Shown here: piece after piece, positions 11,301-23,300 of the stretch | Layout: every line of letters starts with the position of its first letter | How positions within the stretch are numbered: position 1 is the first letter of the stretch | NCBI GenBank assembly: GCA_043228905.1 | Contig: JBHGNT010000008.1 | Span: forward strand, 19,158,001-19,222,000 | Direction: 5' to 3' | DNA from: Azolla caroliniana | Taxonomy: Eukaryota; Polypodiophyta | DNA: 64,000 nucleotides | The notes under the pieces: generated by a model | Database searches by the model: none | Told to the model about the DNA's origin: nothing | Seen by the model: only the letters and a program-made list of their open reading frames with translations | Position numbers and translations under genes: made by a program

Positions 11301-14300
11301 GCTCTAACATGTATCGATGTGTACGGTTTCCCCGTTCCGCAAAGAATATGGTTTTGTAGTTAGGTGCAACATGTGTAGTATAATGTGTGAAGCGTGAGCC
11401 TCCACATTTGTCCCATGTCATGATACATTGCCGTTGAAAAAAGGCCTCATTTACAGAGGAATCTAGTGATGCATCATGAAGCAAGTGTTTTGCATCCCAT
11501 CTACCAAACCATTTTTCTATATCTTGCATCCAACCGGAACACAAAATTTTGCTTTTATACGTCTTTTGGATCTTTTTGCTTGCTTCCCATGCAATTCTAG
11601 GAAGTCGATGTGAGGAGGAAACGATCCCGTCTCAAGGAGGAGGAGGGTGTAGGGCATTTGTTTCTTAAGTTAAGAAACAAACGCCCTACCCTCCTCCTCC
11701 TTGAGATGGCCTCTAAAAGATTGCTAGACTATTTAAAGAACTAACTATTTTCTATTTGATGTTTGATTACTAAAACCCATAAATCATAAGGTGGGAAGTA
11801 GATTGGTGGTTAACTAACGTGTTCACTTGGAAAAAACAGAAGTGCCCAAGAAACATACGCCCTACACCCTCCTCCTCCTCGAGACGGGCTCTAAAAGATT
11901 GCTAGACTATTTAAAGAACTGACTTTTATATTTGATGTTTGATTACAAAAGCCTATAAATCATAAGGTGGGAAGTAGATCGGTGGTTAACTAACGTGTTT
12001 ACTGGAAAAAACAGAAGTGCCCAAGAAACATGTGTTCACGCCTAGCTTGCAAGAATAGGCATCAAATGTAGCATCTATGCATTTATCAACTACTTCGCAA
12101 GGTAGCTCTAGTTCCATTAATCATGAGACCATGATAAATGAAATGTAAACATGTTCCTACAGAAGAATTCTTGGAGAGAGTTTTTCTTAGAACGGGCTCT
12201 AAAAGATTGTTAAACTATTTAAAGAACTGACTATTTTATATTTGACGTTTGATTACAAAAGCCCATAAATCATAAGGTGGGAAGCAGATCGGTGGTTAAC
12301 TAACGTGTTCACTTGGAAAAAACAGAAGTGCCCAAGAAACATGTGTTCACGCCTAGCTTGCAAGAATAGGCATCAAATGTAGCATCTATGCATTTATCAA
12401 AAACTTCGCAAGGTAGCTCTAGTTCCATTAATCATGAGATCATGATAAATGAAATGTATACATGTTGTGATCAAACTTCATTCTGGATTAACATATAATC
12501 TATACAAATTTTACTAAAGAATTTTCTTATTGTATCAGTTTGTGCTGTGCTTGTAATGTTAAGTATAATATCATATTATTTTTGCTGTTCTTTCTCTTTT
12601 GTGATTGGTCCCTATGTTGGATGGCATATAGTGCATAGATGTCATTTAAACTTCGTGCAGCACATGCATATATTTTTGGAATATCAGAGAAACGATGCTG
12701 TCAGATTATGTTGTGCCATAAATATCCATTCAAGCATTTTTACGTTACATACACTATGTGTTCGTGTACCTTTTACAGCATAAAACTCGACTTGCACAAT
12801 CCGTCAGAGATACTGATGCAATAAATCGGGAAGGATGTAACATACAAGCCATATGGAGCAGTGACTCGAAAACTGTTTTAGTACTTGTAAGTATTTATTA
12901 ATTTCATAACTAGCACACAAGAAAGAGTTTTCTAGGGTATGTAGCATATGATATACATGGGGTCTTTGCATAAGATATGTTGCAAGCTGACACATTGATG
13001 TCTTCCATGTTTGTTGCATAAGCTGAGCCATACATTCCAGATTTCATGATTCTATGTAACTATGTGCATGGTAAGATATATTTACCCTAAACTGCATTAC
13101 ATAGAGATCTCACTGAACAGTTGTAGTTTGCTATATATTAAAGTGTTTGTTAACCCTAACCATAATATAGAGGACTTGATATTATGATCAATCAACATTC
13201 TCACAACACACTTCATACACCTTCATAAATCTAAGAAGTAGGTTTCACTTATTTTTCTCTAGTTTACTTCATGTACTTGTTTCATGTCAAATGTTCTGTG
13301 TTAATAGAGATTATACTTGGAACAACAGAATTTGCAATGATCATGGTTTCAGAAAGGACCGTGATTATGTGAAGCAAGGAAATAGAGTTTGATATGTCTA
13401 TTTGCAGTGACATAAAGGATTTCTTATTTGTGTGCATTTTTATACTGTAACTGCTGCTTCTTCGTGCATCTCAGAGTGACATAAAGGGTTTCTTATTTGA
13501 TAAATAATTGTATTCTGTTCCAGACAGCTGCAAACTATTTACTTTGCTATAAGCTAAGCACCTCTGGTAAGCAAATACGATTTAGTGGAAGAGAGGCTAC
13601 TGGTGTGTTCATTATTAATTTGAAGCTTTCCTCAAGCTTGAAATTACCATCTTTACATGGGACGACTTCAACGTAAGAGTTCACTTTCTTGTATATCACA
13701 GCGTGTGAATGGGCATATACTGTAGTTGATAGATTTGTTATTTTTCCAGGAGCAACTTTGCAGGAACAAATGACAGTGCGATATTGGGTCTTTCAGATGG
13801 GTCTTTGCAGCTTATTTCATGGTCTGGTGAGGTAAAAAATTTCAACCTGTTGTTTCATTTTTCAATTTTCTAGTTTTCTTGTTCATTCATTTGTTTTCTT
13901 GATTATGCAGCCCTTGGATTCTGTGAAAGTTTCTAGCAAAGATAGTTATGTGCCTGAAAAGTCTTCCCTGGAAGAGGATAACCATGATATTACCATCCTA
14001 GGTCAAGCAAAGTCTTTCAGAGAGATGAGAAACTTAAAGTTAAGTTTCACACAGCTGGAAGTGTCAGTCCAACTGAACCTTCTTATAGCAGTGCTCCAAG
14101 ATGGCCAGGTATTACTTTGTACAACAAGCAAGAAAGGTGTGAGGAAAGGTTCAGACATAACAGCAGAGAGGTGGTTAGGTATTTGTGATGCAGTCTGTGC
14201 TTCTGTAGCTCATGAACAAAGCATTCTTGCTGTCGGGTCTAAAACTGGAGATGTTAATCTCTTTGACCTTGCGGACAATGCAACACTTATCCGAACAATA

Positions 14301-17300
14301 TCTCTATATGATTGGGGGTGAGAAATTTGACCTACTTTCTCTAGGTCATTAATCTATAGCCAATTAAAAATATATATACACAACCATCTAGTTATACAAG
14401 AGAGATCTATGTTCATTTACTAATGTATTTTGAATGGAGTGAAATACTGATAGTTTATCAGTTAATAATTATTTAAGAATGATTCTCTTTATTTAAGGTA
14501 GATTGTTTTGGATTTTTTCTAGCGGACTTCATGTATTTGATGAGGTATATAATATTGTAGAAAAGGTCAACATACTGTTGTGTCAAAGCCACCTTTGTAT
14601 TATGATCAAAATTAGGCTGCAAATTGTTTTTATTCAAGTTATTATATAGTTCTGTTTTCTCAAGAAAAGGGAGATGAAGTCACATGCTCACAGATCATCA
14701 TTTGTATGTGGTGATATAATGCTGTTAAAATAGCTGTTCTGAAAATTCAGAATTGGGATCCGCAATAGAAGAATCAGAGCGCAAATGCACTCTATATACC
14801 TTACATGGTTTTTTCTAAAGTGTTCTAGCATTTCCTTGATTTAAGCCATAATGCCTCTTGTATTCAATTCTCTGACTTTGTATAATCGCATAATGGTATT
14901 GGGAAAATACAATTGGATCAAAAGATATAAGTTTTCTTGTTTAAATATCATTTCAGATATTCGATGGAAGATACTGGAGCAGTAAGCTGCATTAGGTGGA
15001 CACCTGACAATACTGCATTTGCAGTTGGATGGCAGCTTCGAGGCCTGGCTGTGTGGTCTTCTTCTGGATGTAGGCTAATGTGTACAATTCGTCAAAGTGG
15101 GCTACATTCAGCTTTTTCACCAGTCTCTAAACCTGGTCAAGATCTGCGCAGATCTGAGCCTCTGAGTGCTGGTGTAATATGCATGGATTGGGAAGATAAT
15201 GCTTACCAGCTATTTGCCATTGAATCGGGCAATGCAGAAAGAATGGTTGCATTTACATTTGGAAAGTGCTGTCTGAATAGAGGTATCTCTGGTGTTTCAC
15301 ATCTTCGCCATATTATATGTGGTGAAGACAGGGTACTCCTTTTGCAGTCAGAAGATGAAGATGAGCTTAAAATTCAGCATCTGATTGTGCCGGTAGGTAG
15401 TTCATAAAGAGCTAAATTTCATTGTAGACTGATTGTTTTCATATTATGCTGATACACAATATCTATGACATACAGCAATCTTACATCAGCGCAAATTGGC
15501 CAGTTTTGAATGTAGCTGCAAGTAAGGATGGAACACATTTAGCCATAGCAGGTTCTCGAGGTCTGATAATCTATGACTTGCGATTAAAGAAGTGGCGTGT
15601 CTTCGGGGATCTAATGCAAGAGCAGCGAATTAGCTGCAGAGGCTTACTTTGGCTGGGCAAAATTGTGGTTATATGCAATTATAACGATACAAGCAAATTG
15701 TAAGTTCCTGTTTAGCACTAACTGCATCAATTTCTTTGGTTCTTCAAATTTGAGGACTTTGTACAACCAACAGTAGGATCATGAAAATAACTGTTAAGGT
15801 AACATTTAGTCTATAATGTAGATCTAAAGAAAAAAGCTAAAAGTGATCATATTTGTTTCAGCAATTATCATGTAAAACTTTCTTCTGCTCCTACAGCATC
15901 CATTATGGGCTTCAGTGTATGCTACAGAGGTTCCTTCTTCACATAATTTAGATGATGCCTTACTGGTAATTTATACTAGAATTCAACTTTGCAACAATCT
16001 GACAGGGAATAAGCCCCAATATTTGATGACTAGTCTTCTTGTGCAGTGTAATAGAATTCTAGATTTTAGAAAGTTTGAATCTCCCTTAATATGGGCAAGT
16101 ACAGTATGGAAAGTGCATTTCAGTTTCAGAGCTTAGTAGTGTTATTCTGGTATATCTGATGGGACCTTTGGTTAGTTATCTTTTCATCGTTCTTGGAATA
16201 ATGAACAACTATATTTTGGTCAGCGTTTTGCATCATGAGATGTTTAATCTGAAGAGTTGGTGGTACTCTGCAGGTATGAACTGTGCTTTTATCCACGTTT
16301 CCATCTAGATGAAAGTTCTTTGCTTTGTCGGAAGGTTCTGCCAGACAAACCTATAGTCATGGATATTTGGCAAGATTATATTCTGGTTACCTATCCTCCT
16401 TTTGATGTTCATGTTTTCCAAGCTAGATTATCAGGCAAGCTCAATCCAACACAGACTTCAAGTTTGCAGGTATGGGCATCATTAAGTAAACGCTATGTTT
16501 TCTAGTTTCCTTTCAGAAATTTTGTAATGAGAGAAGGAACAGCTTGTCACAGCACGGGAACTTTCGATAATGACTGCAAAGAAGCAACCTGTGGCTATGC
16601 GCTTTTTACCTCACCGCATAACACAAGATGGGAAAATCTCTTCAGATATTGACCTGTCTGTAAACAATGATGTTCACGGCTCCTTTGAAGATTCTGTTCC
16701 CAAACAGCCATCCAGGTCTCTATTTTTTATAATTCATATTAAAAGGGGTTTTGGTGATCTATAGGCCAAGGTTTATACAATCTCTCAGGTTGCAGGTGTC
16801 TTATCTTGAGAATCAACGGGGAACTCTCACTTCTGGACTTGGATGAAGGTAGTGAACGCAAACTAACAGGAGATGTAGAACATTTCTGGGTAACCTATAA
16901 GCAACTGGATGGAGAAGCGAACTTGATAGAAGAAGTTTCATGGTTGGCTTATGGACATCATGGAATGCAGGCACAGTTGAAACTCTTTATAATTGTTTGT
17001 TTGATAGATTATCCTATTTCTTGGAAGGGCATTATCATTAGCATACCGATTTAATATTTTCTCATATCCCATATTTCCAGGCATGGTATCCATCTTCTGG
17101 GGCGGATTCATATCAGTTGCAAGACTTTCTGCAGGTTCTCATTAGACACATTTCCACAATGATGCATTTATTTTGGTTTATGATTTTGAAGTTGTATCTA
17201 TTTTTGCAGCTGGACCCAGAGCTCGAATTTGACCGAGAAGTATATCCTTTGGGGCTGGTACCATATTCTGGTGTAGTGGTGGGAGTTTCGCAAAGACTTT

Positions 17301-20300
17301 CATTTTCAGCAGGTGTGGAGATGCCTTGCTTTGAACCTTTGCCACAAGCTCAGACTATCTTACACTGTCTACTTCGTCATCTTATCCAGGTTCTAGTTCT
17401 TTGTTCCTGTTTTCTAGTGATTCGATATTTTTCTAGCTGGATGCCATGTACTTGATAAATCTATTATTGACATTTCAAGGATGTTGTAACTGAAGATATT
17501 TAGTGCCTGTTACAAATGTAGGAATTGTTTGTCTTAGTATCAGCATTCTCAGGCAATGCAGTGGCCTGGATGTTGTCCATGTAAGCCAGCATTTTTATGT
17601 ACATTTTAGGCAAATTCGACTATATATGGTTCCTATATCCTATATAACATGACAGCTATATCTGCAAATCTGCAACCCTCGATCAGTCTGTATGGAGTAC
17701 CAGAGAATCATCACCTTTTATTTGTCTTCTATCTTCATTTGTATGCTGGAGGATGACATACAACATTAGGTATAAACATGTCTGCAAATTAAAATCATTT
17801 TCAAATTTTCAGAACACTGGGGGAGGTAATCTGATATGGCATTGAGGACGTGGTATCAACTATAGACAGTGCTATGACAAGGGCCATGCCAAGCAAGAAT
17901 GTGTCAGTCAGCATCATGGTTATAAATATCTATTTAGTAATCATTTTCAATGTCTTGATGATCTACTTGTCTATCTCTTAATGGCTGCTGCTGACCTCTT
18001 TTAGTTCTGTCGGTTGCACCCTTTTTTCTTTCCTACAGTTTATCTGATGATCCACCCATTCTTGCATCCCATTTTCCAAGTGACTTTCATCACTCTGGAA
18101 AAGCACTTGACAGGGTTCCAAACAAATTATGTAATGGAAAGGTCACAAACATTGGAGTGGTGTCCTACAGGGTATAGTGGGTTTACTAGCACAGTAAAAT
18201 CTACACTTCGTGAATTGGAATAAATCTTGTGATGCTGAATTTGCTAGAATATGATGTTGACTTGTGTAAACTGAATTAGGGAACTTAATGAATTTGTGAA
18301 TGTCATTATGTTTTGGATATCAATAGAGTAAAATATAACTAGAAAAGGAGTATAGTGTTTTCATAGCAAAGGCTCTGTTTAAAAATCAAACCTTGTGCCT
18401 TTGGGGGAAAAAGGCATATGAACATAATCATCTAAATTTCATGCTCTGTGTAATGTTATTCACCTCGTTTTAACTCAAGTATTGTGCTTTCAGGGTGTGA
18501 AGAAAGTTTTATAATAATATATCTTCTAATTGTTATTGCCTTATTTTGATCTTTGATTAATTGTGCAGCGTGAAAAAATGGATGATGCTTTGCAACTTGC
18601 CAGATTGTCTGCAAAAAGGCCACATTTTTCACATTGTCTTGAGTGGTTGCTTTTTACGGTGTTTGATGCTGTAGTTTCTAGGTATGTTCAAAATAGACTG
18701 AGTTTTTCCTGAGATATTTATCAAACAAATACTTAATCATTGTATTTGATGAAAGATTGTTAGCAGAAACTTTAAGATGTGTTAAACTTTTGTTTGATGG
18801 AAATGTCTCTATTTGTTTGTACGCTCTTGTTCATTTAATCAGTTGTAAAGAGTTATTTACAACGAGTACATTTATATGGATTTTTAAGGCTGGGAATGGT
18901 GATATTTCTTTAGGGGTGGAGAAAGAAAGAAAGAAAGATATATTAACATCTTTTAAAAGGCCAAGATGGCCTATAAGACCAAACAAGAGATTACATCTTA
19001 AGTGTTGTCTCGTTTTTGGAAACAACAAATCAAAATAGAATAAGTATTACTTACAGATGAGGGAATCTGGTTTTCGGCACATGTGAGATTCTCAAGTTAG
19101 ATATATTGTAACTTTTGTCTTCAAAATATCTCTAGCATAGGTCGATCCAGAATGGAGAGGTCTCCGAAGCGAGGGAAGAATCTGCGATGGCGGGAGATAA
19201 TGGCCTTTATCTGTTGATGACAAGGGTGCTGTGGACGTGGTCCATGGGGCCAGGGCCTATTGCCCGATCTATTGAAACCCCGTTATGTTAACATCTATTT
19301 TTGTTTTTACGATCTTGTTCGTTTAATAAGTTGAACAGAGTTACTGACAATCTATACACGTATGAAATTATAATGCTGGGAATGGTGATCTTTCTTAAGA
19401 GGTGGAGAAAGACAGATTTATTAATGTCTTTTAGGAGGCAGCTAACATTGCCTATAAGACCAAACAAGAGTTTTCATCTTAAAATATTGTCTCTTCTTTG
19501 AGGGCAACAAACCAGAATACATATAGCTAAATCTGGAGACCTGGCAAATTTTTACTAGGCACATAATATTCTGAAATTAGATGGACTAAAACATCTGCCT
19601 TTGAAAGATCTCCAATATGAGCTGATCCAAATGGAGAGGTTTCACGGAAGCTGTATTGGTGTCAGGTTATAATGCTGGGTGGTGGTCCGGATGGAGGCGG
19701 ACTATGCACACAACAAATTCTATTGCTTGACTTATTGTCACCCTACTTATGTAGTCCTTGATTGACTTGTAACATGCATAATGGAGCTAAAAACAATTGT
19801 GGTGGTTCTTTGTTAATGAGCTGTTAGGGTGGTACTTGTGGCCTCTAACGTCTTTTCTATATGTCTCGAGTTCTAGCAGAAGTCCCAAGCAACCCTAGAT
19901 GTCGTATCTGTTACCTTGCATAGTAGATCAAAGCCTTGTGTGAAGAGGCGGTGCTATTTTCCACTTATCTCATAAACAATAGCACTATGACAAAAAGTGT
20001 TCCTCCGATTTCACCATCTGATAGCAGAATTAGTTGATCTGTTCTTCCATTATTTATGAAAGGGTTGGGGTTGATCCATATTCTTTTATTATCCAATTTT
20101 ATGATATTAGGTCAGGTCACTCTATTCTTTTCCACTTTCTTCATGTCTAGGTATGGGCAATCCAAGTTATATTGGAATGGGGGTAGTGCGTTTATTATTA
20201 TGCCATGTGATTGGAACCATTCAGCATTTCAGCATACTGATAATTATTATCTCCATCTTGAGCCAGCTGTTTTGATGGGATAAATGCCAATCTTGAGGAC

Positions 20301-23300
20301 CTTTGCGTTTGGAACACCAAATTACTTGTATATCAGTCACTGATTGGGGCATTGTCTCAGTCGTTGTTGAGGCTGCTCCTGTCTCTGCCCGGATATCATC
20401 ATGGGTCTGAAGGATACAACTAATGATTAAGCAAATAGACATATAATTAAAGGAAAGAAATGGATTAAGGGCACTTTTCCACTCCACCTGAGTGAAGGAA
20501 TTGAGACGAATCCTGATCTCTGTCAGCGTCCCATACCACTGAATATTGCCAAACGTACCTTGGATGCAATCATGGGGTAGCGATGCTTAGCTCCTTACTA
20601 TGTGGGTCATCATTTAGACTGAAGTTTCTCCAAATCTGTTTAGTTATGTGCGCATGGAGGTTCAGTCCCAAGTTTCTGCATTGTAGAAACAACCACAGTT
20701 TAGTGTGGTTCTTTGAATTGTATATGTGCACATTGTCTTTCAAGGGCACCGAGGGTTGCATATTCACAAGAAATTCAAGCACTCACAACTCACTTTAGTT
20801 TTGTCAAGGTTGACTAACAAATCTTTATAATCACGTCTATGCAAAATCACGTCTTTATTGTCAATCTGAAGAATTGAATACCAACTCAATGTCAACCTAT
20901 AGTAATATTGATATGGCTATCCCTGCCAATTACGCTCCTGAAGCCCCCAATCTCTCTAATATACCTCATGTATATGAAGAGCCAAAGAGAGTCAGTGATA
21001 GTGGGTATCTCTTGTTTGCTATTATTAGTTGTACGATGCTAATGGTCTGACATTTTGGTCAATGAAAATGAGATTGACTTGGCTCTCTGAATGAATGCTA
21101 GAGTGATTAACTGGTCTACTATACCTAATACATGCCACAGGTATCTGCTATATCTATACTTAATTGATTTTAGTATCTTTAGTGGTAGCAACCAAAACAA
21201 TATCTCGTTAGAGCTTCTTCCAGTAAGCTTGCAAATTTTCATATTTATGTTTAGTGCTATATTTTGTTCTAGCTGTACTGTCTCCTCAGCGGAACTTGTA
21301 TCTAATATACCAATCTGGTGAGTTCATATAAAGTATAAGCAATATTAAGAGTATCTCCAAGTCCATGTCCAAGTCCATGTGATTCTGAATATGATATATG
21401 CAACATTTCTTTGTGTTATATAATTCCTTTGAATATGCAACTGTTCCAGTGGGGTAGGGCAGTGTGTCATATTATTAGTTGTCCCACTATTAATGCTTTA
21501 TGGCTTCTTGTTTACACCAACTTGTTCCCATTATAGTATTTTCTTAACTATTTTCTGTATTTAGATGCTTGGAGTTTTGGATACTGATGCTAAATCATGC
21601 TTTTTTTATTGACAGTCAAAATTTTAGTAAGTCAGAATGGACTAGCCCCATCAAGTCAGATTCTTCTAGTTTGCTGCATCAAACTTGTGACTTAATAAGG
21701 AACTTCTCAGAGTATTTAGATGTGGTAGTGAGCGTTGCAAGGAAGACAGATGGAAGACACTGGAATGACCTCTTTGCTGCTGCTGGAAAGTCCACAGAGT
21801 ATGAAATGTCCCTTTGTCAATGCTAGTAGGATATACTACTCAGAACAAAATATGGGCGGATTTCATAGCTTTTGACATTAGTTTTAGATATATGAATATC
21901 CCCATGAATATTCACATGCTTGTTATTACCACCTCAGGCTGTTTGATGAGTGCTTCAAACGGCGTTGCTACCGCACTGCAGCTGGCTATATCCTGGTATG
22001 AACCACCATTCGAGAATATTTACATGAGAATATTTACATGTAGATTATGCGGATTCTCTATCTTTATATTTTGCTCTGTTTTTATGATTTAAAGCATTAC
22101 TGCAAACTATTTGTATTAGTGATTATTGTTGTACGACGGTATTAGCATCATCCTGTGCCAATATATTTTTAGCCTGTGGATTTTCCCTTGCTTTTGCTTC
22201 AGGTAATAGAGAAGCTGGAGGGTACACCTGTCAGCCAGTATAATGCATTACGCCTTCTTCAAGTATATATTTGCACTTTATCGATTGTATTTGTCTATGT
22301 AAATCCTGTTACTGATGATGTGGATTGTCATGCAGGCTACATTGGAAGAATCCATGTATGAACTTGCAGGAGAGTTGGTATGTATCCTGAACCCATTTGC
22401 AGTCCACATTTGTGATGTTTCTGGCAGTTTATTGAATGATTTGAATTCTGTGGTTCTCTTAAAAAGGTCCGCTTCCTTCTTCGTTCTGGAAGGGAAATAG
22501 AAGTTGCGAATGAGGAACCAGAGAGAAAGTCCAGTCGTTTTTTAGGGTTATTCCGTTCAAGTCCAGCCAAGGAGACTTTGATCACCTCACCAAATTTAAA
22601 AAGGTAGATGTCTTTAGAGCTTTGAAGCCGAGAATCAGCTTATCATTGTTCCTTTATACATTCTAGATTTGGGTGTGGATGTCAATTGAAGAATTAAATA
22701 TTTAACTCTACTTGCTTTGGATCTGTATGCCCAAACTATAAGAATGGTACGAATATGGCTGTAGAAAACTCCCTTCAATGTGTTTCTGTAAAAGTTTATC
22801 AATCTGACATATGTGTGTCGATGTAGAGTGTAGTTAGACATCATGCTATGTGGATTATCAACTGATTTAGAGTTACAAATATGGATGTAGAAATCTCCGT
22901 GTAAACATTACCATATGCTGCGTCTCTTTTGACACTCAGAGTGTTAGAAATATTGAGAATCGATTAGATAGGTATATAGAGTTACAATTACAGAGATGGA
23001 TATATGAAAACAAAACTTCTATTACATATAAGAGTAGCTCACAATGGTAGTTTACCCATGTGCTCACACCTTAGAGCTTAGATAGGATATGGACCAGCTC
23101 ACTACAAAATTAGTGGGGACTGATGATCAATCCAACCACTGTGTAAGAAAGTGGATTATATTCTATGTTTGGTCTGAGTATAACATTAAATGTGCAAGTC
23201 AATTGATAGTAGTGGAGATATTCCTTTTCTGTCAACTGACTTGTCATTTAATATGACCCAATTCCCTAGATATAGGCCAGTGCTAGATAGTACTTATCTT

